64,000 bases of DNA from JAOUEA01 sp963810915 (GTDB lineage Bacteria > Actinomycetota > UBA4738 > HRBIN12), in the NCBI GenBank assembly GCA_963810915.1, contig CAWEPH010000001.1:124001-188000 (forward strand). The letters are read 5' to 3'. The notes under the pieces are model-generated. The model did not search any database. It worked only from the letters and a program-made list of their open reading frames with translations, and was not told where the DNA came from. Position numbers and translations under genes: made by a program. Positions 8,159 to 17,792 of this stretch are shown here, in pieces (position 1 is the first letter of the stretch; every line of letters starts with the position of its first letter).

Positions 8159-9348
8159 GCGTCACCTACCCGGGCGGCTTCCGCGCCGCCGGCGTCACGG
8201 CCGGGTTCAAGCCCAGCGGGCTGCCGGACCTGGGGCTGCTCGTGGGCGACGCCGGCACCCATGCCGCCGGGCTCTTCACGACGAACCGCGTGGCCGCCGC
8301 GCCGGTCGCGCTCGCGCGGGAGCGTCTGGCCGCCGGCGTCGTGCGTGGGGTGCTCGTGAACAGCGGCCAGGCCAACGCGGCCACGGGAGAGCGCGGCATG
8401 CGCGATGCGGTGAGCTCCACCGCCGCGGCGGCGGAGGCTGCGGGGCTCGCCCTCGAAGAGCTGCTGCCGTGCTCCACCGGGGTGATCGGCGAGCCGCTGC
8501 ACACGGACGTGCTGCTGAGCGCGCTGCCGTCGCTGGTGGACGCGATGGGGCCGGACGGAGGCGAGGCGTTCGCGCACGCGATCATGACGACGGACACCGT
8601 GGACAAGCGGGCCACCGCCGAGGCCGGCGGCTACCGGGTGGGTGGTTGCGCGAAGGGCGTCGGGATGATCAGTCCACGCCTCGCGACGATGCTCGCGTTC
8701 GTGACGACGGATGCGCCCGTGGCGCCGGTGGACCTGCATCGGCTCGCGTGCGAACAGCTGGGCGCGCGCTTCGATCAGCTCACGGTCGACGGATGCACGT
8801 CCACCAACGACACGGTCTTGCTCTTCGCGAGCGGGGCGGCCGGCGGGGCGCCCGCTGCGCCCGGGACCGACGCGTGGGACCGGTTGTCCGCGGCCCTGGC
8901 GGAGGTGGGCGAATCGCTGATGCGCCAGCTCGCCGCAGACGCGGAGGGCGGGCAGCATGTGCTGCTGATCGAGGTCTCCGGCGCCCCCACCGAGGGGAAC
9001 GCGCGGGTGGTCGCCAAGGCCGTGGCGGACTCTCCCCTCGTGAAGACCGCCGCCTTCGGTGGCGATCCGAACCCGGGCCGGATCCTGCAGGCGGTGGGGT
9101 CCTCGGGGGCGTCCGTGGATCCGTCGGCGATCGATGTCGCGATCGGCGGGGTGGATCTCGTCCGAGCCGGCGTCATCCCACCCGCGTACTTCTCCGACGA
9201 CGGGCTCGGAGCGCAGGCTCGTGCGGCGATGGCCGGGCCGGAGATCGTGTTCGAGATCGTCCTGGGCGACGGTCCCGGTCGCAGCCGGGCGATCGGCTGC
9301 GACCTCTCCTACGAGTACGTCCGCATCAACGGGGAGTACACGACGTGA
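8155..9348 (+). CDS. argJ: bifunctional glutamate N-acetyltransferase / amino-acid acetyltransferase
   Basis: 397 residues. ArgJ transfers the acetyl group from N-acetylornithine to glutamate, so the pathway is cyclic. The autoprocessing site is visible as 'LATMLAF', with Thr178 as the expected N-terminal nucleophile of the beta chain, preceded by 'CAKGVGMISP'. 'QLTVDGCTSTNDT' and the C-terminal 'CDLSYEYVRINGEYTT' are family signatures. The GTG start overlaps the argC stop (GTGA). Because acetyl recycling makes a separate argA unnecessary, its absence here is expected. Confidence 0.95.
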   Translation: MSVTYPGGFRAAGVTAGFKPSGLPDLGLLVGDAGTHAAGLFTTNRVAAAPVALARERLAAGVVRGVLVNSGQANAATGERGMRDAVSSTAAAAEAAGLALEELLPCSTGVIGEPLHTDVLLSALPSLVDAMGPDGGEAFAHAIMTTDTVDKRATAEAGGYRVGGCAKGVGMISPRLATMLAFVTTDAPVAPVDLHRLACEQLGARFDQLTVDGCTSTNDTVLLFASGAAGGAPAAPGTDAWDRLSAALAEVGESLMRQLAADAEGGQHVLLIEVSGAPTEGNARVVAKAVADSPLVKTAAFGGDPNPGRILQAVGSSGASVDPSAIDVAIGGVDLVRAGVIPPAYFSDDGLGAQARAAMAGPEIVFEIVLGDGPGRSRAIGCDLSYEYVRINGEYTT

Positions 9349-10253
9349 TGAACGAGCCGATCCCGCCGCAGATCCGCCAGCGCACGGTCGCGAAGGCGCG
9401 CACCCTCCTGGAAGCGTTGCCCTTCATGCGGGAGCACCACGGCAAGGTGATCGTCGTGAAGTACGGAGGCGCGGCGATGGACCTCGCACCGCTCGCGTCG
9501 TCGTTCGGGGAGGACGTCGCGTTGCTCCAGAGCGCGGGCATCACGCCCGTGATCGTGCACGGTGGGGGGCCCCAGGTCACGGAGATGAGCGCACAGCTCG
9601 GGATCGAGACCACCTTCGTGGACGGGTTGCGGGTGACGGACGCGGCGACGCTGGACGTGGCCACGATGGTGCTGGCCGGCAAGCTGAACAAGGAGGTCGT
9701 GGGCACCCTCGTCACGGGCGGGGTGCGTGCCGTCGGGCTCTCGGGCGTGGACGGCGGGCTCCTGATCGCGCAGCGTCAGGCGGCGCCCGACCTCGGCTTC
9801 GTGGGCGAGGTCGTCCACGTCGACGTCGACGTGCTTCAGACGCTGGCCGACCGGCGGTTCGTGCCGGTGGTGGCCTCCATCGCGGTCGACGAGACGGGCC
9901 AGGCGTACAACGTGAACGCGGACGTGGTGGCGAGCGAGCTCGCCGTCGCGCTCGGCGCCGAGAAGCTGGTCTTCATCAACGACGTGCCCGGCCTGATCGG
10001 TCCCACCGGTGACCTCCTGTCCGAGCTCTCGTCCCGACAGTGCCTCGACCTGCTCGCGCGACCTGGCGTCGTGGGGGGCGGCATGATCCCCAAGCTCGAG
10101 AGCGCGGTGCGGGCCCTCGAGGCCGGCGTGGGTCGCGTCCACCTCGTGGACGGGCGCGTCGAACACTCGCTCGTGCTCGAGCTGTTCACGCCGGAAGGCG
10201 TCGGCACGATGATCACGCGTGACGCGGACGGGCTCGTGGAGGTGAGCCCGTGA
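9348..10253 (+). CDS. argB: acetylglutamate kinase
   Basis: 301 residues. Phosphorylates N-acetylglutamate. Visible are 'VIVVKYGGAAM' near the N-terminus, 'IVHGGGPQVTEM', 'NVNADVVASELAVALGAEKLVFINDVPG' and the C-terminal 'GGMIPKLESAVRAL'. The ATG at 9348 shares its first base with the last base of the argJ stop; a GTG lies one codon earlier, so the start could be 9345. The N-terminal extension before the first strand is of the arginine-inhibited type. Confidence 0.95.
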   Translation: MNEPIPPQIRQRTVAKARTLLEALPFMREHHGKVIVVKYGGAAMDLAPLASSFGEDVALLQSAGITPVIVHGGGPQVTEMSAQLGIETTFVDGLRVTDAATLDVATMVLAGKLNKEVVGTLVTGGVRAVGLSGVDGGLLIAQRQAAPDLGFVGEVVHVDVDVLQTLADRRFVPVVASIAVDETGQAYNVNADVVASELAVALGAEKLVFINDVPGLIGPTGDLLSELSSRQCLDLLARPGVVGGGMIPKLESAVRALEAGVGRVHLVDGRVEHSLVLELFTPEGVGTMITRDADGLVEVSP

Positions 10254-11434
10254 CGCTGCCCGGCGAGTCTTCCGTGATGGGCACGTACGCCCGCTTCCCG
10301 CTCACGCTCGTCCGCGGCGAGGGCGTGCGTGTCTGGGACGACGAGGGCGCGGAGTACCTCGACTTCGCCGGCGCGATCGGGGTCACCGCCATCGGCCACT
10401 CGCATCCCGCGTGGGCGCGAGCGGTGCACGACCAGGTCGACCGGCTCGACATGGTGAGCAACCTCTTCGTGACCGAGCCTCAGGCATGGCTCGCGCAGCG
10501 CCTGGTGGATCTGCTGCCGGTGCCCGAAGGCCGTGTGTTCTTCTGCAACTCGGGTGCGGAGGCGAACGAAGCCGCCATCAAGCTGGTGCGCCGGTGGGGG
10601 CTGCCGCAGGGCAGGACCGCCTTCCTCGCGTTGGACGGCTCGTTCCACGGGCGCACGATCGGCGCGCTGGCCGCCACCGGCCAACCCGATAAGCGCGCCG
10701 CGTTCGAGCCGCTCGTGGATTGGTTCCGGTTCCTTCCCCCCAACGACGTGGCGGCGCTCGACCTCGCGCTCACCCCCGACGTTGCCGCCGTGTACCTGGA
10801 GCCGGTGATGGGCGAGGGGGGCGTGCTGCCGCTCACCGACGCTTACCTCCAGGCCGCGCGGGCGCTCTGCACGGAGCGGGGAGCGCTCCTCGTCGCCGAC
10901 GAGGTGCAGTCGGGGATCGGCCGCTGCGGCGACTGGGTCGCGATCTCGCACGCCGGCGTCGTCCCCGACGTCGTGATGCTCGCGAAGGCGCTCGGCGGCG
11001 GCCTACCGATCGGGGCGCTCGTGGCGCCGGCATCGCTCGCGTTCGGACCCGGGGAGCATGCCTCCACGTTCGGCGGCGGGCCCGTCGCGTGTGCGGGCGC
11101 GCTCGCCGTCCTCGACGTGATCGAGGACGAGGGGCTCCTCGAGAGGGCGAACACGATCTGGGATCGGCTCAGCGCGGCGCTGCTCGCGGCGGCGGCTCCA
11201 ACCGGTCTCGTGCGCGAGGTGCGCGGCCGCGGCTGCCTGGTCGGCGTCCAGCTCGCGGAGGCGGTAGCGCACGAGGTGGCGCTCGCGATGATCGACGAGC
11301 GCGTCCTCGCGAGTGTGGCACGGCCCGACGTGCTGCGGCTCTCGCCTCCGCTGATCGCCTCCCACGACGACATCGACCGGGCCGCGGCGGCGTTCGGCGC
11401 GGCGCTCGTCGCCGTCGCGGGAGCCGCCGCGTGA
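10250..11434 (+). CDS. argD: acetylornithine aminotransferase
   Basis: 394 residues, class III PLP aminotransferase. Motifs: 'VWDDEGAEYLDFAGAIGV', 'FFCNSGAEANEAAIKL', 'SFHGRTIGALAATGQ', 'LVADEVQSGIGR' with the cofactor-binding Asp, and Lys246 in 'MLAKALGGGLPIGA' as the PLP Schiff-base residue. Converts N-acetylglutamate semialdehyde to N-acetylornithine. The GTG start overlaps the argB stop. In most actinobacterial clusters argF follows here; in this window argR follows directly. Confidence 0.95.
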   Translation: MTLPGESSVMGTYARFPLTLVRGEGVRVWDDEGAEYLDFAGAIGVTAIGHSHPAWARAVHDQVDRLDMVSNLFVTEPQAWLAQRLVDLLPVPEGRVFFCNSGAEANEAAIKLVRRWGLPQGRTAFLALDGSFHGRTIGALAATGQPDKRAAFEPLVDWFRFLPPNDVAALDLALTPDVAAVYLEPVMGEGGVLPLTDAYLQAARALCTERGALLVADEVQSGIGRCGDWVAISHAGVVPDVVMLAKALGGGLPIGALVAPASLAFGPGEHASTFGGGPVACAGALAVLDVIEDEGLLERANTIWDRLSAALLAAAAPTGLVREVRGRGCLVGVQLAEAVAHEVALAMIDERVLASVARPDVLRLSPPLIASHDDIDRAAAAFGAALVAVAGAAA

Positions 11435-11907
11435 GCGGCACGAACGGCGCCGTGAAGGCCAAGCGCCAGCAGGCGATCCTCGCGCTCGTCTCTCGAGAGC
11501 ACCTGGGGAGCCAGGAGGAGATCCGTGGACGTCTGCAGACGATGGGCATCGCGGCCACGCAATCGACGATCAGCCGGGACATCGAGGAGCTTGGGCTGGC
11601 GCGCGTGCACGCGCACGACGGCACCCGGTACGTGATCCCGGGCGAAGCGGAGGCCCCGCAGCCGCTCGCCATGCTCCGTCGTCTGCTCGACGAGTTCGCC
11701 CTGTCGTTCGTCCGCGCGGAACACGGCCTGATCGTGCGAACCCCGCCCGGCGCGGCGGCCGCCCTCGCCGAGGGCATCGACCGGGTCGGGCTCACCGACA
11801 TCGCCGGCACGATCGCCGGCGACAACACGATCCTCATCCTGGGCCGCGAGGGTGTGAAGCCCGCACGGTTGGAGCGGTCCCTCAACCAGATCATGGAGGC
11901 AGGCTGA
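11431..11907 (+). CDS. argR: arginine repressor
   Basis: 158 residues. The N-terminal winged helix carries 'SQEEIRGRLQTMGIAATQSTISRDIEELGL', where ATQSTISRDI is the recognition helix. The C-terminal domain has 'GAAAALAEGIDR' and the arginine-binding 'GTIAGDNTILIL' (GTIAGDDT in relatives). It acts as a hexamer with arginine as co-repressor. The GTG overlaps the argD stop and its stop directly abuts the argG ATG. The likely operator is the palindrome at 7091-7102. Confidence 0.93.
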   Translation: MSGTNGAVKAKRQQAILALVSREHLGSQEEIRGRLQTMGIAATQSTISRDIEELGLARVHAHDGTRYVIPGEAEAPQPLAMLRRLLDEFALSFVRAEHGLIVRTPPGAAAALAEGIDRVGLTDIAGTIAGDNTILILGREGVKPARLERSLNQIMEAG

Positions 11908-13104
11908 ATGACGAACAGAGCGGTGCTCGCTTACAGCGGCGGGCTGGACACGTCGGTCACGATCCGGTGGCTGGTCGAGCAGGGGTACGAGGTCACGGCG
12001 GTGGCCGTCGACGTGGGGCAGCAGGAGGACTTCGCCGAGATCGTCGCGCGCGGACGCAAAGCCGGCGCGGCCGAGGTCCGCGTGGTTGATGCCGTCGGGC
12101 GCTTCGCGCGTGAGTACCTGGCCCGCGCGATCAAGGCGAACGGCCTCTACGAGCAGAAGTACCCGATGGTGAGCGGCCTCGCGCGCCCGTGCATCGTCGA
12201 GGAGGTGGTCGCGGTCGCGCGGGAGGTCGGCGCCGACACGGTCGCCCATGGCTGCACGGGGAAAGGGAACGACCAGGTGCGGTTCGAGGTGGGGTTCTAC
12301 GTCCTTGCCCCCGACCTGAAGGTGCTCGCCCCGATCCGCGACGCCGACATCCCGCGTGAGAAGGCCATCGCCCTCGCCGAGGAGTGGGAGATCCCCATCG
12401 CGAACGTCGTCACAACCTACTCGGTCGATGAGAATCTGTGGGGCCGCACCGCGGAGTGCGGACCTCTCGAGGACCCCTGGGTGGCCCCGCCGGAAGACGC
12501 GTTCGCACGCACCGCCTCGCCCGCCGCGCGGCCGGAGGAGCCCGCCGAGATCGCCATCACCTTCGAGCGCGGCGTGCCCGTGGCGCTCGACGGTGCGGTG
12601 GCCTCGCTCCCCGAGATCGTGCGGGCCCTCGACGCGCTCGGCGGCTCCTACGGGTTCGGGCGCGTGGACATGATCGAGAACCGACGCGTCGGGATCAAGA
12701 GCCGGGAGCTCTACGAGGTGCCGGGCGCACTCGCCATCATCCGCGCGCACCAGGCGCTCGAGGATCTGACGCTCGAGCGCGAGGTGGCGCACCACAAGCC
12801 GCTCCTGGAGCAGCGCTGGGCCGACCTCGTGTACGACGGCCAGTGGTTCGGGCCCCTGCGTCAGGCGATCGACGCCTACGTCGAAGCGACGCAGTCCCAC
12901 GTCACCGGCGAGGTGCGGCTGCGGTTCGAGCCGGGGGCCTGCACCGTGGTCGGGCGTCGCAGCGACCACTCCCTCTACGATCTCGGACTGGCAACCTACG
13001 GGAGCGAGGACGCCTTCGACCAATCCGATGCCGAAGGCTACGTGCGCCTGTACGGGATGCCGCTGAAGGTGTGGTCCGCGAAGCAGGGGAGCGGCCCCCG
13101 GTGA
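11908..13104 (+). CDS. argG: argininosuccinate synthase
   Basis: 398 residues. Joins citrulline and aspartate using ATP. The N-type ATP pyrophosphatase loop 'AYSGGLDTS' is at residues 8-16. Further signatures are 'ARPCIVEEVVAVAREVGADTVAHGCTGKGNDQ', 'NVVTTYSVDENLWGRT' and 'YGFGRVDMIENRRVGIKSRE'. Length is normal. The stop overlaps the argH GTG. Confidence 0.95.
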   Translation: MTNRAVLAYSGGLDTSVTIRWLVEQGYEVTAVAVDVGQQEDFAEIVARGRKAGAAEVRVVDAVGRFAREYLARAIKANGLYEQKYPMVSGLARPCIVEEVVAVAREVGADTVAHGCTGKGNDQVRFEVGFYVLAPDLKVLAPIRDADIPREKAIALAEEWEIPIANVVTTYSVDENLWGRTAECGPLEDPWVAPPEDAFARTASPAARPEEPAEIAITFERGVPVALDGAVASLPEIVRALDALGGSYGFGRVDMIENRRVGIKSRELYEVPGALAIIRAHQALEDLTLEREVAHHKPLLEQRWADLVYDGQWFGPLRQAIDAYVEATQSHVTGEVRLRFEPGACTVVGRRSDHSLYDLGLATYGSEDAFDQSDAEGYVRLYGMPLKVWSAKQGSGPR

Positions 13105-14502
13105 CGTCGGACGAGGGCGGCGGCCAGCTGTGGGCCGGGAGGTTCTCCTCGCCTCCCGCACCCGAGGCGCATGCCCTGGGGCGATCCCTCGCCTTCGACG
13201 CGCGCCTCGCGCAGCAGGACGTCGAGGCCGGCGTGGCCCACGTCCGCGCGCTGCAGGACGCCGATCTGCTCACGCCGGCGGAGGCGGGTGCCCTCGAGGA
13301 GACGCTCGCGGACATCGGCGCGGAGATCGCGGAGGGCGGGTTCACCTTCGACGACGCCGATGAAGACGTGCACTCGGCGGTGGAGCGCGCCGTGACGGAT
13401 CGCCTGGGAGACCTGGGCGCCAAGCTCCACGCGGGCCGCTCGCGCAACGACCTGGCGGTGACCGACCTGCGCCTGTGGCTCCTGGCGGCCGGTCGCCGCG
13501 TCGACGCCGAGCTCGTCGCCCTGATCCGCACCCTCGTCGCGCGTGCGGGCGAGCACGCGGAGAGCGTCATGCCCGGGACCACCCACGCGCGGTTCGCGCA
13601 GCCGGTCACGCTCGGCCACCACCTCCTCGCGCACGCCTGGGCGCTGCTCCGCGACCTGGAGCGGTTCGAGGGATGGGCCAACCGGGCCTCGACCTGCGCG
13701 CTCGGCGCCGGCGCGGTGGCCACCTCCACACTCGGGCTGGATCCCGACATGACGGCGGCGCGACTCGGCTTCCACCGCGCGTTCCGCAACTCGATCGACG
13801 CCGTGAGCGACCGCGACTTCGTCCAGGAGTTCGTCGCCGTCGCGGGCATCTGCGCCACGCACCTCGCCCGGCTGGGCGCGGACCTCGCGCGCTGGACCGA
13901 CGAGGCGCTCGGCTGGGCCGAGCTCGACGAGGCCTTCACCACGGGCTCGAGCATGATGCCGCAGAAGCGGAACCCGGATACCGCCGAGCTCGTCCGCGGG
14001 AAGGCCGCCCGCGTGGGCGCGCGGTTCGGCCAGCTCGCCGGGCTGCTCCAGGGTCTCCCGCTCGGCTATCACCGCGACCTGCAGGAGGACAAGGAGCCCG
14101 CATTCGACGCCGCCGACACGCTGGAACTCGTGCTACCGGCGATACGGGGCGCCGTCGCCACCGTGCGCTTCCACCCGGAGGTCATGCGCGCGGCGTGCGA
14201 GGCCGAAGGGCTCTACGCGACCGACCTCGCGGAGGCGCTCGTCCGCTCGGGCGTGCCGTTCCGCGAGGCCCACCGCCGCACGGGCGAGCTCCTCAAGCGG
14301 CTCGCGTCCGAGGGTCGCGGTCTGCGCGGGCTCTCCGACGCGGAGTGGGACGACTTCGGCGTGACCGACGGTGCGGCGCTGCTTCGATCCGGATCGCAGC
14401 GTGGCGCGTCGCGGCGGCGCGGGCGGGCCCTCGGCGGCCTCGGTCCGCGCCCAGATCGCGGGGCTCGAGGCGGCGCTCGCGGAACGTCCGATCACGCCGT
14501 AA
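13101..14502 (+). CDS. argH: argininosuccinate lyase (frameshift near the 3' end)
   Basis: Cleaves argininosuccinate to arginine and fumarate. 'LHAGRSRNDL' and the signature loop 'GSSMMPQKRNPD' (about residue 284) are intact, as is 'YATDLAEALVRSGVPFREAHRRTGELL'. Near 14393 the frame shifts by one base: the normal C-terminus continues as 'DPDRSVARRGG...AQIAGLEAALAERP' and stops at 14500-14502, whereas the unshifted frame runs on into unrelated antisense sequence. All catalytic parts precede the break. A sequencing indel is more likely than gene decay in an otherwise intact operon. Confidence 0.88.
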
Positions 14503-14522
14503 CGCGCTCCGCGGGCCCGCCC

Positions 14523-15638
14523 CTAGGCGCGCTGACGCCTCAGCACGAACACACCCGCGGCCACCATCGCCAGCGCGAAGGCCGCGAGGGCGAGGAGCTG
14601 ATCCCAGATCTCCCCGATGCCCTGTCCCGCGATCATCACCGCGCGCAGCGCCGCCACCGCGTGGGGCATGGGCAGGAGCTGGCCCAGCCAGCGCAGCGGC
14701 GGCCAGAGCGTCTGCACCGGCCAGAAGAGGCCACCCAGGAAGATCTGGGGAAGCAGCACGAGCGGGATGAACTGGATCACCTGCAGCTCGTTGCGCGCGT
14801 AGAAGGAGAGCGTGATCCCGAGGTTCACGCATCCCACCACCAGTAGCAGCAGGACGAGCAGCACGATCCAGAGCGCGCCCTCGACCTGCGCGTGCAGGAC
14901 CAGCGTCGCGTAGCCGAGCACGAGCAGCGCCTGCACGGCTGCGAAGCCGAGGAACCCCAGGAGGTAGCCCGTGAGGATCTCGCCGCGAGTGATCGGCGAT
15001 GCCAGGAGCCGTTCGAGCGTGCCGGAGGACCGCTCGCGCAGGAAGGAGACGCTCGTGAGCATGAAGGTGAACAGGAACGCGAAGACCGTGATGAGCGCAG
15101 GGGCGGCGTAACTGATCGTCGACGGCCGGTCCCCGTTCGGCACGATGATGCGATCGACGCTCACGCCCGCCATCGCGCCTTCCGGCAGGACGATCCCGTT
15201 CGACGCGGCGAGCGCGGACGCCGCGGCGCGCACGACGGGCTCCTCCACGCGTGGATCGGTGCCGGCGACGATCACGCGTGCGGTCGGCTCCGGGTCGCCG
15301 ACCTTCACGATCGGGAACTGCACGAGCCCGTCGAGCGCGCCGTCGCGGACCTGGGCGGTCCCCTCGTCGCAGGTGGTGACGGTGACGAGCTGCACGCCGG
15401 GCTGTCGCGCGAGCGCGTCCCGGAACGCCGCGGGATCGCCCCCGATCGCCCCGCACGCCTCGGCCGCATCACCGGAGGCGAACCCGATCCGCAGGGGCTC
15501 GCGTTGATCCGAGATCAGGTAACCGATCAGCGCCATGACGACGAGGGGCACGATCACGATCAGCGCCATGCTCCGCGGATCCCTGCGGAACCCGCGCACG
15601 ATCCGGGCGGCGAGCGCGCCGACGCGCGCGCCGCTCAC
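14523..15638 (-). CDS. ABC-2 type transporter permease
   Basis: 371 residues with one N-terminal membrane helix (residues 25-45, 'MALIVIVPLVVMALIGYLI'), an extracytoplasmic loop of roughly 130 residues and five C-terminal helices, the usual plan of YhfI/DrrB-like exporters. 'ERSSGTLERLLASPITRGEILTGYL' is the coupling region of ABC-2 permeases. The GTG start overlaps the stop of the ATPase gene. Together they should form an exporter; the substrate (drug, lipid or antibiotic) cannot be told. Confidence 0.88.
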   Translation of the reverse strand: MSGARVGALAARIVRGFRRDPRSMALIVIVPLVVMALIGYLISDQREPLRIGFASGDAAEACGAIGGDPAAFRDALARQPGVQLVTVTTCDEGTAQVRDGALDGLVQFPIVKVGDPEPTARVIVAGTDPRVEEPVVRAAASALAASNGIVLPEGAMAGVSVDRIIVPNGDRPSTISYAAPALITVFAFLFTFMLTSVSFLRERSSGTLERLLASPITRGEILTGYLLGFLGFAAVQALLVLGYATLVLHAQVEGALWIVLLVLLLLVVGCVNLGITLSFYARNELQVIQFIPLVLLPQIFLGGLFWPVQTLWPPLRWLGQLLPMPHAVAALRAVMIAGQGIGEIWDQLLALAAFALAMVAAGVFVLRRQRA

Positions 15639-16360
15639 GGGCGGTCCTCCGCCGCAGCGCGGAGCGCGAGGTACGCGTCCTCCAGTGACCCGTGACCCTG
15701 CGCACGCAGGGCCGCGGGCGACTCGGTGATCATCACGCGTCCCGCGTCCACGAACGCCACGCGGTCGCAGTGATCCGCCTCGTCCATCACGTGCGTGGTG
15801 ACCACGATCGTGGTGCCGCGCTCACGCAGCGCCGCGAACTGGGCCCAGAGCGTGCGCCGCAGCGTCGGGTCGATGCCCACGGTGGGCTCGTCGAGCAGCA
15901 GGAGGCGGGGTCCGTGGACCATCGCGCAGATCAGGTTCGCGAGCTGGCGTTGCCCGCCCGAGAGTTGGCGCACGGGACGGTCGGCATCGGCGTCGAGGCC
16001 CACCAAGGCGAGGAGCGCCTCCGTGCGGACCGGCACGTCCGCCTTCGAGAGGCCGTAGATACGTCCGAAGAAACGGAGGTTCTCGCGGAGGGAGAGGTCT
16101 TCGTAGAGCGCCGCGGCTTGCGTCATGTATCCCGTGTCGGGGGCGGTCTCGCGTCCGGGGGTGAGCCCGAGCACCTCGATCGTGCCGGACGCCGGGGTGA
16201 GGAGCCCGGCCACCACCCGGATGAACGTCGTCTTCCCGGCGCCGTTCGGGCCGACGAGGCCGAGGATCTCCCCCGCGCGTACCGTGAGGTCGAACCCGTC
16301 GAGGGCACGCACGGGGCCGAACCGCCGTTCCAGCCCTCGCGCGATGACGGCCTCGGACAT
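15635..16360 (-). CDS. ABC transporter ATP-binding protein
   Basis: 241 residues. Walker A 'GPNGAGKTT', Q-loop 'YMTQAAALYEDLSLRENLRFFG', signature 'LSGGQRQLANLICAMV', Walker B 'LLLLDEPTVGIDP' and the H-loop 'VVTTHVMDEADHCDR' are all present. This is the ABC-2/DrrA-like exporter class and pairs with the overlapping permease gene downstream. Confidence 0.92.
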   Translation of the reverse strand: MSEAVIARGLERRFGPVRALDGFDLTVRAGEILGLVGPNGAGKTTFIRVVAGLLTPASGTIEVLGLTPGRETAPDTGYMTQAAALYEDLSLRENLRFFGRIYGLSKADVPVRTEALLALVGLDADADRPVRQLSGGQRQLANLICAMVHGPRLLLLDEPTVGIDPTLRRTLWAQFAALRERGTTIVVTTHVMDEADHCDRVAFVDAGRVMITESPAALRAQGHGSLEDAYLALRAAAEDRP

Positions 16361-16462
16361 CTGCCGGATCCTCCACAGGCATCGTCCGACGCCGGAGGGA
16401 CAGGAAACGAGGCCGAACGACCCGCGACGATGCCGCCGCTCGGCCGTTGGGTCGGGACGCGC

Positions 16463-17500
16463 TCAGGCCGTGTCGGTCAGCCGTTCGCAGAGCGCCCAGA
16501 GGCGGGCGCGCTCCTCGTCCGTCGCGCCCGTCGCCACGAGCTTCCGCGTGGAGCGAGGACGACGGTCGAGCCAGAAGCGCCCGGTGGTTCGACCCGGCTC
16601 CTCGGCAGCCGCGAGCCAGACGATCGTGTCGGCGCCCTCCTCCGGCGACCGCAGCAGCGGACCGATCAGCGTTCGGAACCCCGGGAGGCCGGTCTCGAGC
16701 CCGGGGGTGTTGGCCCAGCCGGGATGCATCGCATGGACCGCGATGCCATCGGGGCGCAGCCGCTTGGCCCACTGCTCGGACAGGACCACCTGCGCGCGCT
16801 TCGCGCGCGCGTACGCCGTGGCGCCGCGATAGTCGTCCGGTCCCATCTCGAGCGCATCGACGTCGAGCGGCTGCGTGTACATCCCTCCGGAGGCGATCCA
16901 GATCACGCGCGAACGGGGCGTGGCCCGCAGCACGGGAAGGAGCTCGTGCGTGAGGAGGAACGGTCCGAGCACCATCGTGGCGAAGGTCAACTCGTGGCCA
17001 TCGACGGACTCGGCGCGTTCGGCCAGGAGCGCGCCGGCGTTGTGGATCAGCACGTCGATCCGCGGGTCTCGCTCCCGGAGCTCGGCGGCCACCGACCGCA
17101 CCGCGTCGAGCGACGAGAGGTCGGCGACGTACACGCCGACGTCCCCGTCGCCGGCGTCGGCGATCTGCGCGCGCGCCCGTTCGCCTCGCTGGGGGTTCCG
17201 CACCACGATCCGGATGGCCGCACCCATGGCCGCCAGTCGCGTCGCCGCGACGAGGCCTAGACCCGAGTTGGCCCCGGTGATCACGACCACCTTCCCGTCC
17301 ACCCGGGATCTGCCCGCGTCGTCCCAGTCGAACAGACGCCGTCGTGCTTCGTAGCCGACCTTGGTGAAGCTGCCGATCACGGAGGCCTCGAGGACGTCGT
17401 CGGCCAGCGTGCGCCACCCGCTCACGGCAGGCTCGAGGTGATGGGAAGAGCGCGCGGGGACATCGTCCAACCGTACGCGGGACCGTCTCGCGACGGCCAC
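16463..17500 (-). CDS. SDR family oxidoreductase (DHRS12-like)
   Basis: 345 residues. Preceded by an N-terminal extension 'IGSFTKVGYEARRRLFDW' typical of DHRS12-type proteins, the Rossmann motif 'VVITGANSGLGLVAA', 'NAGAL', the catalytic 'YARAK' with Ser in 'IWIASGGMY', and 'MHPGWANTPGLE'. The cofactor is NAD(P); the substrate is unknown. The GTG at 17500 lies four bases after a TAGGCT -10 box and is preferred; an internal GTG at 17425 would match relatives' length better. Confidence 0.85.
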   Translation of the reverse strand: MAVARRSRVRLDDVPARSSHHLEPAVSGWRTLADDVLEASVIGSFTKVGYEARRRLFDWDDAGRSRVDGKVVVITGANSGLGLVAATRLAAMGAAIRIVVRNPQRGERARAQIADAGDGDVGVYVADLSSLDAVRSVAAELRERDPRIDVLIHNAGALLAERAESVDGHELTFATMVLGPFLLTHELLPVLRATPRSRVIWIASGGMYTQPLDVDALEMGPDDYRGATAYARAKRAQVVLSEQWAKRLRPDGIAVHAMHPGWANTPGLETGLPGFRTLIGPLLRSPEEGADTIVWLAAAEEPGRTTGRFWLDRRPRSTRKLVATGATDEERARLWALCERLTDTA

Positions 17501-17504
17501 CCGA

Positions 17505-17510
17505 AGCCTA
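17505..17510 (-). promoter_or_regulatory. -10 box (TAGGCT) for the SDR gene
   Basis: On the minus strand TAGGCT is followed by TCGG and the GTG start. No Shine-Dalgarno is present, consistent with a leaderless transcript. Confidence 0.4.
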
Positions 17511-17543
17511 TGCGGTGGGGAGCGGCGATGCGCGCGAAGGCGG

Positions 17544-17571
17544 CGGGCCCCGTCATCGAGGACGGGGCCCG
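17544..17571 (-). terminator. terminator hairpin of the cold-shock gene
   Basis: CGGGCCCCGTC and GACGGGGCCCG form a perfect 11-bp stem with a 6-base loop, about 20 bases after the cold-shock stop. No clear U-tract follows. Confidence 0.55.
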
Positions 17572-17591
17572 CTCGATGCCGTCGGGGTGAC

Positions 17592-17792
17592 TCAGACGAC
17601 GCGGACGTTGGCCGCCTGCGGGCCCTTCTGGCCCTCGGTGACCTCGAACTCGACGTTCTGGCCCTCCTCCAGGTTGCGGTACCCGTCGCCGTCGATCGCG
17701 CTGAAGTGCACGAAGACGTCGGGGCCGTCAGCCTGGGTGATGAAGCCGAAGCCCTTCTCCGGGCTGAACCACTTCACGGTTCCGGTTGCCAC
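17592..17792 (-). CDS. cold-shock protein (CspA family)
   Basis: 66 residues, a single OB-fold. RNP1 'KGFGFI' and RNP2 'VFVHFSAI' are intact within 'ATGTVKWFSPEKGFGFITQ...'. It binds single-stranded RNA or DNA as a chaperone. The GTG start has a very strong AGGAAGGAGG ribosome site eight bases ahead. More than 100 bases of non-coding sequence lie upstream, which fits the long regulated leaders of cold-shock mRNAs. A strong hairpin follows the gene. Confidence 0.95.
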   Translation of the reverse strand: MATGTVKWFSPEKGFGFITQADGPDVFVHFSAIDGDGYRNLEEGQNVEFEVTEGQKGPQAANVRVV

